Source: Gammaproteobacteria bacterium
Lineage (GTDB): Bacteria > Gemmatimonadota > Gemmatimonadetes > Longimicrobiales > Gaopeijiaceae
Direction of reading: 5' to 3'
DNA length: 64,000 nt
NCBI GenBank assembly: GCA_009840525.1
Contig: VXNP01000070.1
Coordinates: 1 to 64,000, forward strand
Made by a program: the position numbers and the translations under genes. The notes under the pieces were generated by a model. That model was not told where the DNA came from and made no database searches. It was given only the letters and a program-made list of their open reading frames with translations. Below, in pieces: positions 55,628-63,421 of this stretch. The first letter of the stretch is position 1. The number at the start of each line of letters is the position of its first letter.

Positions 55628-57867
55628 CCCCTCCGGTTCAGGAGGGCCTGGACTCCAGAATCCACTCCACCTTCGAGTGGGTTCTGGCGAAGCTGCCGTC
55701 CAGATGGGGCGCGAAGCTCCGCGATGCCACCGGGAACCGCTTCGGGATCGCGAGCCAGATCTGGGTGGGGCTGGGAGGGGGTGTGTCCCTGACTCTGGTG
55801 GCCAGCCTGCTGGCGCTGGGCCTCATGACGATCGTCAACGCGAGCCAGCGGGAAGTCACCGGCACCTATATGCCGGGGATGATCGCCGCCTTCGACGTGG
55901 CGCGCAGCAGTTCGGAGCTGGTGCGCGCATCGCCCAGGCTGATCGCGGCGGATACGCCGGAGGACCTGGCGCTGGTCGAAGGTGATGTCATGCGGGAGGA
56001 GGAATTCCTGCTGACCCGGCTCGGTGAGATGACGGGAGCCGGCATCGAGGGAGAACTGCAGGATTCGGTGGTTCGGCTGGCGTCGACCCTTGTCGAGAGC
56101 ATCGATCTCATCCTCGAATCGGTGTCTCGGCGGATGAACTACCGGGCCCAGGTGAGTGACCTCGAACGCGAAGTACAGGAGGTGACGCTGGGAGCCGAAC
56201 TCCTGCTGGTCGCCGAGATCGACGATCAGGAGTTCTTCATGGCAACGGGATTGCGGGAACTCACCGACCAGCCCGCGCCCGTTTCCGCGAGGAACGCACC
56301 AACCGAACTGGACCACTACCGCGGGTTGCTCGAATACCAGTCGACACAGAACGAGGTTTCACTCCTCATCCAGCGCGGGCTCACGCAGGACGATCCGGGC
56401 CTGCTCCAGACCAACCGGGAGCGGGTGACGGCGGCGATGAGCGGCCTCGAGGCCGCGCTGGACGAGCTGAACCCCGAGACCGCCGCCCTGTTTCGACCCT
56501 CGTTCCAGGCTCTCGGGGATCTCTACTCGGCCGCGAACGGGATATTTACCATTCGCACCCTCGAGCTGGCCGAACTGGCCGAGTCCGAGGAGTACCTGGC
56601 CCTCAACGAAACGACCACCAACGACCTGAGCGCGCTCGTTCAGCCACTGGTGGAGAACGCGGAGATCTCGACCCAGGAGGCGGCGGACCGGTCGGCCACT
56701 CTCCTGCAGATCGGCTGGTGGACGATCCTTGCGGTCAACGTTCTGGCTGTGCTGGCGGCCGTCTTCGGAGGCTGGAAGTTCTTCGGTGAGCGTCTGCTGG
56801 TCCGGCTGCGCCACCTTTCCGACGTGATGCGCCGCATGTCGCGCGGCGAACTGGAAGCGAAGCTGGAGATTGCCGGCAACGACGAGGTCACCGACATGGC
56901 GGGCGCCCTCGAGGTGTTCCGCCAGCACGCCATCGAAGTTCAGCGCCTGAACCTGGTGGAGGCGCTCGCCACCGAGGTCCAGGACAAGAACGCGGAGCTT
57001 GAGAGCACGCTCGACGAGCTGCGGCGCACCCAGGAACAGGTCATCACCCAGGAGAAGCTGGCGTCGCTCGGTGCCCTGACGGCGGGCGTGGCGCACGAGA
57101 TCCGCAACCCGCTCAACTTCGTCAACAACTTCGCTGCGCTTTCCGTCGAGTTGATCGACGAGTTGCGGGAGGAACTCGGGATGGAGGGAGAGAGCGGCAA
57201 CGGTGACGGCGCGGGACCGCTCGCCGCCGCCGGCGACGAAGAGCTGACCGAAATCGTGGACGAAATCCTGGGCGACCTCCAGCTCAACATCTCCAAGGTC
57301 AAGGAACACGGCGACCGGGCGAACCGCATCGTCGACGGCATGCTGGCCCACTCCCGCGACGAGGCCGGCCAGATCGAGTCCATCGACATCAACCTGCTGG
57401 TGGAGGAATACACCAAGCTCGCCTACCACGGGATGCGCGGCACCGATGCCACCTTCAACGTGACCATCACCCGCGAACTCGATCCCGAGGCAGGCCGCGT
57501 CGACGGCATCGCGCGCGACCTCAGCCGGGTCATCCTGAACATCGTCACCAACGCCTGCCAGGCCACCCAGATGCGCGGCAAGACGGAAGGCCGCGGGTAC
57601 TCCCCCACCCTGCTCGTGTTCACCGAGGGACGGGACGACACCGTGTGCATCAAGGTGCGCGACAACGGCACCGGCATGCCCGAGAGCGTCGTGCGCAAGA
57701 TCTTCGACCCCTTCTTCACCACCAAGTCCGGCACCCAGGGCACTGGCCTCGGGCTGTCGATCTCGCACGAGATCGTGCGCGAGCACGAAGGGCAGCTCGC
57801 CGTGGAAACCGAAGAGGGCGAATTCACGGAGTTCACCATCATCCTCCCGCGGGTGAAGGGGAAATAG
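55624..57867 (+). CDS. Sensor histidine kinase with TorS-like periplasmic domain
   Basis: A 747-residue kinase. TM1 is about 47-71; a helical periplasmic region of roughly 290 residues follows (TYMPGMIAAFDVARSSSELVRAS resembles the start of TorS-type sensors). TM2 is about 362-384, HAMP about 385-440, then a coiled coil. The H-box has His491 (LTAGVAHEIRNPLNF), with a 20-residue acidic/Gly insertion after it. The HATPase_c domain has Asn643 (NIVTNACQA), RDNGTGMPE and GTGLGLSIS. No receiver is fused. It overlaps the binding-protein gene (ATGA) and its 3' end runs 29 nt into comM on the other strand. Confidence 0.93.
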   Translation: MTPPVQEGLDSRIHSTFEWVLAKLPSRWGAKLRDATGNRFGIASQIWVGLGGGVSLTLVASLLALGLMTIVNASQREVTGTYMPGMIAAFDVARSSSELVRASPRLIAADTPEDLALVEGDVMREEEFLLTRLGEMTGAGIEGELQDSVVRLASTLVESIDLILESVSRRMNYRAQVSDLEREVQEVTLGAELLLVAEIDDQEFFMATGLRELTDQPAPVSARNAPTELDHYRGLLEYQSTQNEVSLLIQRGLTQDDPGLLQTNRERVTAAMSGLEAALDELNPETAALFRPSFQALGDLYSAANGIFTIRTLELAELAESEEYLALNETTTNDLSALVQPLVENAEISTQEAADRSATLLQIGWWTILAVNVLAVLAAVFGGWKFFGERLLVRLRHLSDVMRRMSRGELEAKLEIAGNDEVTDMAGALEVFRQHAIEVQRLNLVEALATEVQDKNAELESTLDELRRTQEQVITQEKLASLGALTAGVAHEIRNPLNFVNNFAALSVELIDELREELGMEGESGNGDGAGPLAAAGDEELTEIVDEILGDLQLNISKVKEHGDRANRIVDGMLAHSRDEAGQIESIDINLLVEEYTKLAYHGMRGTDATFNVTITRELDPEAGRVDGIARDLSRVILNIVTNACQATQMRGKTEGRGYSPTLLVFTEGRDDTVCIKVRDNGTGMPESVVRKIFDPFFTTKSGTQGTGLGLSISHEIVREHEGQLAVETEEGEFTEFTIILPRVKGK

Positions 57868-59380
57868 GCACCCGGCTTCGGTACTGGATGGCCTCCGCCA
57901 CATGCGACGCATGTACGCGCTCGCTCCCGCACAGGTCGGCGATGGTGCGAGCCACGCGCAGAATCCGGTGATGGCCGCGTGCCGAGAGACCCAGATTGCG
58001 CACGGCACCGCGCAGCAGCCGGCGACCTTCCGACCCCGGTAAGCACCAGCGTCGCATCTCTCTGGATCCGAGGCGGCCGTTGAAGAGAGCGGTCCCGTTC
58101 CGGCTTCCGCGCTGCTGTTGCCGGCGCAGGGCGCCCGCGACCTGCGCACGTGACTCCAGGCTCGTCATCCCGGTGTTGGGCCCATGGAGTTCCTTGATCG
58201 GCACGGCCGGGATGTGCACATGGAGGTCGACGCGATCCAGCAACGGCCCGGACACCCGGTTGCGATAGCGCCGGATGGTGGCGTCGGTGCAGGAGCACCG
58301 TCCCGATCCATCACCGTGGAACCCGCACGGACAGGGGTTCATCGCGGCGACCAGGGTGAAGCGGCAGGGATAGGTCACCGCCTGACTGGCACGCGAGATC
58401 GTAACGGCTTCGTCCTCCAGGGGTTGCCGCAGGGCTTCGAGCACGTTCCGGCGGAACTCCGGAAGCTCGTCGAGAAAGAGAACCCCCTGATGCGCGAGGC
58501 TGACTTCGCCGGGTCGCGGCACGCGGCCACCGCCGACGAGTCCCGCGTCGCTGATGGTGTGGTGGGGGGCACGGAACGGGCGGCGCGTCACAAGCGCCTC
58601 TCCGGGGGGCAGGCGTCCGGCCACGGAATGTACCTTCGTCGTCTCCACCGCCTCCTGCAGCTCAAGGGGCGGGAGGATTCCCGGCAGGCGCCGCGCGAGC
58701 ATGGTCTTGCCCGCTCCGGGCGGCCCGGTCAGGAGCAGATTGTGCCCTCCGGCGGCCGCCACCACAAGGGCGCGCTTGGCATGGGCCTGACCCCGGACGT
58801 CGGCCAGGTCAGGCGCGTCCCCGCCGCCACCGCCCAGAAGAGCGATGCCGTCCACGGTGGCCGGGCTGATCGGGCTGCTCCCGGTCAGATGCCGGATCAC
58901 TTCCGGCAGGCAAGACGCCCCGATCACCTCCACCGCCCCCGCCACCGCCGCCTCGCGCGCGTTCGCGGAAGGAAGCACCAGGCCCTGCATCCCGCGGCAG
59001 CCGTTGGCGATGGAGAGCGCTCCGCGCACCGGGCGCAACTCGCCGTCGAGCCCCAGTTCGCCGACGAATACAAGGCCGTCGGCATCCTCCGCCGGCAGGT
59101 GGCCGGCCACGATCAGAAGCGCGATCGCGATGGGGAGGTCGAAGGCGCTGCCGGTCTTGGGCACGTCGGCCGGCGCCAGGTTGATGGTGACCCGGCGATG
59201 CGGGATCGGGAATTCCACGCTGGCGAGCGCGGCGGTCACCCGTTCGCGGCCTTCGCGCACAGCGCCTGCCGGCAGACCGACGATCGAAAACGACGGGAGG
59301 CCGGACGTGAGGCTCGCCTCGACGCTGACCGGAAAGCTGTCGACTCCGCTCAGGGCGGCCGAACGGACCTGAGTGAACAT
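57839..59380 (-). CDS. comM: YifB/ComM family Mg-chelatase-like AAA+ helicase
   Basis: Hexameric AAA+ helicase aiding branch migration during natural transformation and recombination in species where ComM has been tested. The N-terminal Lon-like domain (VEASLTSGLPSFSIVGLP) is followed by Walker A LTGPPGAGKTMLA (about residue 210), RPFRAPHHTISDAGLVGGG, LDELPEF (Walker B), and a zinc-like cluster NPCPCGF then GRCSC. 513 residues. The last 29 nt overlap the histidine kinase gene on the opposite strand. Other competence genes are not in the window. Confidence 0.94.
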   Translation of the reverse strand: MFTQVRSAALSGVDSFPVSVEASLTSGLPSFSIVGLPAGAVREGRERVTAALASVEFPIPHRRVTINLAPADVPKTGSAFDLPIAIALLIVAGHLPAEDADGLVFVGELGLDGELRPVRGALSIANGCRGMQGLVLPSANAREAAVAGAVEVIGASCLPEVIRHLTGSSPISPATVDGIALLGGGGGDAPDLADVRGQAHAKRALVVAAAGGHNLLLTGPPGAGKTMLARRLPGILPPLELQEAVETTKVHSVAGRLPPGEALVTRRPFRAPHHTISDAGLVGGGRVPRPGEVSLAHQGVLFLDELPEFRRNVLEALRQPLEDEAVTISRASQAVTYPCRFTLVAAMNPCPCGFHGDGSGRCSCTDATIRRYRNRVSGPLLDRVDLHVHIPAVPIKELHGPNTGMTSLESRAQVAGALRRQQQRGSRNGTALFNGRLGSREMRRWCLPGSEGRRLLRGAVRNLGLSARGHHRILRVARTIADLCGSERVHASHVAEAIQYRSRVPISPSPAGG

Positions 59381-59502
59381 CGCCCCCCGCTGCCATGCCT
59401 GACGTGGTGCCGGACGGCGGGGCCTTTCCCCGCGCAGGAGAAAGGTGGCGACGTTGCGGGGGCGTCCCCATGGCGGGATGGGAACACCTGGGCTACATGC
59501 CG

Positions 59503-60234
59503 CTACGGAGCCGGGTTGCTCAGACCTAACGAGAGACCCAGGCGGAACGAGAGGAAGTTGGTCTCGCCCAGGCGCGGGAACATGTCGATGCCCCCTCCGG
59601 GGAGGTCCTCGATATCGACCTCGGTCAGGTACTCGGCCACCCCGTTGCGATGGTAGAAGGCCGCCATATCCAGATCCAGGAAGACCTCCCCGCGGACCAG
59701 CCTCAGGAGGATTCCGCCGCCCGCGCGCCAGGCAAGCGAGGTATCCTCGAAGTTGGTCGTCTCACCGAAGCCGTCCTCGTCGTGCTCGTCCACGCCCTTG
59801 AGGTACGAGTGCGTGTAGAAATGGGCGAGCCCGACATTGCCTGCCACGTAGGGCCTCGCCGGTCCGCCCGGCAATACCCACTCCGGGCCGAGACTGAACA
59901 GCAGGATGTCGTTCGCCGTCACCACGTCCAGTTGGATCCGGCATCCCACGGTCACGCTGAAGCACGCGGGCTGGGTATTGGACCCATAGCGGATGAAGCC
60001 GAAATCGGCGCGCAAGCCGAATCCCCCGCCCCCGGAAGGGTTGTAGCGGACGTTCACACCCAGGCCCGGCGCCGTCCCCACGGCCTCGGCGAACGCTCCC
60101 TGCGGCTCGCTGATGATTCCGCCGAGGCCCAGGAACCATTGCGGGGCGGGCTCTTCGAACACCTGCGCGCGCACGTGCCCGGTCAGGGCGAGGACCGCCG
60201 CGAGCTGCACCAGAACGAAACGCATGCCGCGCAT
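59503..60234 (-). CDS. Outer-membrane beta-barrel protein, unknown function
   Basis: A 243-residue protein from ATG 60234, chosen because of a perfect GGAGGT motif 5 nt upstream. Signal peptide MRGMRFVLVQLAAVLALTGH with cleavage after RAQ. The mature part has alternating aromatic strands (FGLRADFGFIRYGS, RPYVAGNVGLAHFYTHSY) and one Cys pair (QPACFSVTVGCRI). It ends in FRLGLSLGLSNPAP rather than a terminal aromatic. It resembles small OmpA-like/OMP_b-brl barrels; function unknown. It lies 109 nt after pntB on the same strand. Confidence 0.78.
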   Translation of the reverse strand: MRGMRFVLVQLAAVLALTGHVRAQVFEEPAPQWFLGLGGIISEPQGAFAEAVGTAPGLGVNVRYNPSGGGGFGLRADFGFIRYGSNTQPACFSVTVGCRIQLDVVTANDILLFSLGPEWVLPGGPARPYVAGNVGLAHFYTHSYLKGVDEHDEDGFGETTNFEDTSLAWRAGGGILLRLVRGEVFLDLDMAAFYHRNGVAEYLTEVDIEDLPGGGIDMFPRLGETNFLSFRLGLSLGLSNPAP

Positions 60235-60343
60235 CTTCACACCTCCGCGCATCAGGGACCGGCGCCCCGCCGGGGATCGTCCCGGGAGGGTTCCGGGAAA
60301 CCTCCTTGCAGAAGTCGTGCCGGAAGAGCGGCAGCCGCGTGCG

Positions 60344-61729
60344 TCAGACCTCCTTGGTCTCGCGCACCAGGTCAACCATCGAACCCTTGGCGTCGCCGAA
60401 GAACATCATCGTCCGGTCGAGATAGAAGAGCGGGTTGTCGATCCCGGCGAAGCCCGGGCTGAGACTCCTCTTCATGACGATGACGTTGCGCGCCCGGTCG
60501 ACATCCAGGATGGGCATGCCGGCGATCACGGAGGACGGATCGCGCGCGTCGGGGTTGACCACGTCGTTGGCTCCCACGATCAGTGCCACGTCGGTGGTGC
60601 TGAATTCGTCGTTGATTTCGTCCAGGTCGAAGAGCTGCGTGTAGGGCACGTCGGCTTCCGCAAGCAGCACGTTCATGTGCCCGGGCATGCGCCCCGCCAC
60701 CGGATGAATGGCGAATTTGACGGTGACGCCGCGCTCCTGAAGCAGGTCCGAGAGCTTGCGGATGTCGTGCTGCGCCTGAGCCACCGCGAGGCCGTAGCCG
60801 GGGACCACGATCACCGACTGGGCGTACGCGAGCACCATGGCTGCCTGTTCGGCGTCCACGTCCCGCACGGTCTTTCCTTCTCCGGGAGTGATTCTGCCGC
60901 CGGTCGAATCAGCAGCGCCGAAGGCGCCGAAGGCGACGTTGGCCAGCGACCGGTTCATCGCCTTGCACATGAGGTTGGTGAGGATCAGCCCGGCGGCGCC
61001 CACAAGCGCCCCCGAGATGATCAGGATCATGTTGCCGAGCACGAAGCCGGCCGCCGAAGCGGCCAGTCCCGAGTACGAGTTCAGGAGCGAGATCACCACC
61101 GGCATGTCGGCGCCGCCGATGGGGGTGACCAGCAGGATCCCCAGCACGAGGGCGAGCCCGGTCAGCACCAGATACATGGTCACCGTCGCCCCACCCGTCA
61201 CCTGCGTCGCGGCGATGACCAGAATCGCGACAAAGAGTACGGCGTTCAGGGTTCTGGAGAAGGGGAACGTGAGCGGGGCCCCGGATATGAAGCGCTGCAG
61301 CTTGCCGAAGGCGATGAAGCTGCCGGAGAGCGTCACCGTCCCGATCAGGGTGGACAGGAGAATGGTGATCCCCGCCTCCACGCCGAGGTCCCCCCCGCCC
61401 AGCCGGAAGAACTCGGCCGCCGCCACGACTCCGGAGGCACCGCCGCCGAGGCCGTTGAAGATCCCCACCAGTTGCGGCATGTCGGTCATCTTGACCGTGC
61501 GCGCCGCGACCGCACCGATAAGCGACCCTAGGATGATCCCCAGGGCGATGAGCTGCCAGTTGAGGATCTCCTGCTCGACCAGGGTCGCGACGATGGCGAT
61601 GAGCATGGCGAGTGCGGCCATGCGGTTGCCCTGCCGGGCGGTGGCGGGAGAGCCCAGCCGCTTGAGCCCGAACACGAAGAGGGTCGCGGAAAGAAGGTAG
61701 ACGAGTTGCAGCAGGGTATCGGGGTTCAC
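60344..61729 (-). CDS. pntB: NAD(P) transhydrogenase subunit beta
   Basis: Membrane domain II plus NADP-binding domain III of the proton-translocating transhydrogenase, moving hydride from NADH to NADP. The 461-residue protein has about nine TM segments to residue 265, then domain III with VVPGYGLAVAQAQHDI, HPVAGRMPGHMNVLLAEA and the ALIVGANDVVNP motif. Downstream of pntA2 with an 85-nt gap. Provides NADPH from the proton gradient. Confidence 0.96.
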   Translation of the reverse strand: MNPDTLLQLVYLLSATLFVFGLKRLGSPATARQGNRMAALAMLIAIVATLVEQEILNWQLIALGIILGSLIGAVAARTVKMTDMPQLVGIFNGLGGGASGVVAAAEFFRLGGGDLGVEAGITILLSTLIGTVTLSGSFIAFGKLQRFISGAPLTFPFSRTLNAVLFVAILVIAATQVTGGATVTMYLVLTGLALVLGILLVTPIGGADMPVVISLLNSYSGLAASAAGFVLGNMILIISGALVGAAGLILTNLMCKAMNRSLANVAFGAFGAADSTGGRITPGEGKTVRDVDAEQAAMVLAYAQSVIVVPGYGLAVAQAQHDIRKLSDLLQERGVTVKFAIHPVAGRMPGHMNVLLAEADVPYTQLFDLDEINDEFSTTDVALIVGANDVVNPDARDPSSVIAGMPILDVDRARNVIVMKRSLSPGFAGIDNPLFYLDRTMMFFGDAKGSMVDLVRETKEV

Positions 61730-61814
61730 CGTGACTCCTCGGAAATCCGGGTATGCATGGGAGTTTGCCGGGTGGCGGGCGCGCAGGACCCGCCCGGGCG
61801 GTCAGGGCCCGACG

Positions 61815-62102
61815 CTACTTCTTCTGACCGGGCTTGAACATCTCGAGCATGCGGTCGGTGACCATGAAGCCGCCGACCACGTTGACCATCGCCATGACGA
61901 TCGCTGCCACGCCGAGCACCTGCCCGGTGGTTTCGCCCGCCTGGGCGGCCACCACCAGGGCGCCGATCACGGCGATGCCGGAGATCGCGTTGGCTCCCGA
62001 CATGAGCGGCGTGTGCAGCGTCGGGGGCACCTTGGTGATGACTTCGAATCCGACCATCACGGCCAGAACGAACACGTAGAGACCGATCATCAACTCACCC
62101 AT
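61815..62102 (-). CDS. pntA2: NAD(P) transhydrogenase subunit alpha part 2
   Basis: The membrane piece of the alpha subunit encoded as a separate 95-residue protein, as in Rhodospirillum-type three-gene transhydrogenases. Three TM helices: residues 1-20 (LMIGLYVFVLAVMVGFEV), a VPPTLHTPLMSGANAISGI loop, then two further helices ending in DRMLEMFKPGQKK. ATG 62102 has a GGAG motif 5 nt upstream; a longer frame to 62186 overlaps pntA1. 23 nt after pntA1. Confidence 0.94.
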   Translation of the reverse strand: MGELMIGLYVFVLAVMVGFEVITKVPPTLHTPLMSGANAISGIAVIGALVVAAQAGETTGQVLGVAAIVMAMVNVVGGFMVTDRMLEMFKPGQKK

Positions 62103-62125
62103 GGGTTCTCCGCTGGGTTGGGGGG

Positions 62126-63274
62126 TCAACTCGACATGCGCTCCAGAGTGCGGGCGTGCACGACCTCGCCGTCGTGCGTCACGCACGAACCGGAGACCAC
62201 CTCGTCGTCGAAGTCGAGCTTGAGTTCCCCGTCCTCGACGATGTCCTGGAGAAAGGAGGTCACGTTGCGCGCATACATCTGGCTGGCGTGCGTGGGCAGT
62301 TCGCTGGGAAGGTTGTCGGGGGCGGTGATGATCACCCCGTCGTGGACCACCACCTTTCCGTGCTCGCTCAACTCACAGTTTCCGCCGGATTCGCCGGCGA
62401 GGTCGATGATGACCGACCCGGGACGCATGGTCGCAACCATGGCCGAGGTGATGAGCACGGGCGCCCGCGCACCGGGGATGTTGGCGGTGGTGATGACCGC
62501 GTCCATGTCGGGCAGCCGGCCGCCGATCAGCTCGAGCTCCTGCTGGTGCTTCTCCTCCGACAGCGCGCGCGCGTAACCGCCCTCGTCCTCCGCGGACTCG
62601 TCCAGCTCGGCCTCCAGGAACTTGGCGCCCAGGCTCTGGACCTGCTCCTTGACCGCGGGGCGGATGTCGAAGGCTTCGACCACGGCGCCCAGACGGCGAG
62701 CGGTCGCTATGGCCTGAAGCCCGGCCACGCCGGCGCCGAGAATCAGGACCTTGCCGGGGGGTATGGTGCCCGCGGCGGTCATGAACATGGGCAGGAACTT
62801 GCCCAGATGGGTCGCCGCGAGCAGCGAGGCGCGATAGCCGGCCACCGTGGCCTGCGACGAGAGGGCATCCATCTTCTGGGCCCGGGTGATGCGGGGCACC
62901 TGGTCCATGGCCAGCGTCGTCACGCGGGCTTCCGCCAGCCGGCGTACGAGCTGCAGGTTCGCCACCGGCGAGACGAAAGAAATCAATACGATGCCTTCCG
63001 GAAGGGCGGCGACTTCGTCGGCGCTTCCGTTGGCGCCGGTGGAAGGCGGATTGATCTTCACGACCACGTCGCTGCCTTCGAGCGCCAGGGCGGCACTCTC
63101 GCACACGGATGCGCCCGCCTCGCGGAAGGCATCGTCGAGGAAGGCGGCCTCCTCTCCCGCACCGGACTCCACCGCGACCTCGATGCCCACCTTCGCCAAC
63201 GCGGCGACCTCAGCGGGAACCAGTGCCACCCGGCGCTCTCCCGCGCGGCTCTCCCGCAGTACGCAAACCCTCAT
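62126..63274 (-). CDS. pntA1: NAD(P) transhydrogenase subunit alpha part 1
   Basis: Soluble NAD(H)-binding domain I. From ATG 63274 (GGAGAGGCGG just upstream) the protein is 382 residues and starts MRVCVLRESRAGERRVALVP, the standard N-terminus; in-frame codons further upstream are not conserved. The Rossmann motif VLILGAGVAGLQAIATARRLGAVV and VEAFDIR are in place, and the mobile-loop region near 220-245 is acidic (LDESAEDEGGYAR). First gene of the three-gene pnt operon. Confidence 0.95.
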   Translation of the reverse strand: MRVCVLRESRAGERRVALVPAEVAALAKVGIEVAVESGAGEEAAFLDDAFREAGASVCESAALALEGSDVVVKINPPSTGANGSADEVAALPEGIVLISFVSPVANLQLVRRLAEARVTTLAMDQVPRITRAQKMDALSSQATVAGYRASLLAATHLGKFLPMFMTAAGTIPPGKVLILGAGVAGLQAIATARRLGAVVEAFDIRPAVKEQVQSLGAKFLEAELDESAEDEGGYARALSEEKHQQELELIGGRLPDMDAVITTANIPGARAPVLITSAMVATMRPGSVIIDLAGESGGNCELSEHGKVVVHDGVIITAPDNLPSELPTHASQMYARNVTSFLQDIVEDGELKLDFDDEVVSGSCVTHDGEVVHARTLERMSS

Positions 63275-63310
63275 CCGCCTCTCCGCTGGAATGTCAGAAT
63301 GTGCCCTCTT

Positions 63311-63328
63311 GCGGGTCCGGAGACCCGC
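63311..63328 (-). promoter_or_regulatory. Stable hairpin in the pntA1 leader
   Basis: GCGGGTC-CGGA-GACCCGC is a perfect 7-bp stem with a tetraloop, located within the predicted untranslated leader of pntA1 (transcript start near 63355, ATG at 63274). A nearby GGGGGG-TTTTT-CCCC-like stretch (63341-63359) may form a second stem. The effect, if any, is unknown. Confidence 0.35.
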
Positions 63329-63361
63329 CCCGCCGGCGTCCCCCGGGGAAAAACCCCCCAT

Positions 63362-63390
63362 TAGATAACGAGCGCGCGAGATGCCCGCAA
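63362..63390 (-). promoter_or_regulatory. Promoter of the pnt operon
   Basis: Minus-strand -35 TTGCGG (63385-63390) and -10 TATCTA (63362-63367) with a 17-nt spacer, in the 147-nt gap between the decarboxylase gene and pntA1. It gives a leader of about 80 nt containing a stable hairpin. Confidence 0.55.
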
Positions 63391-63421
63391 CGGGCGCGCG
63401 GATATAGCCGCAGCACGGTCT

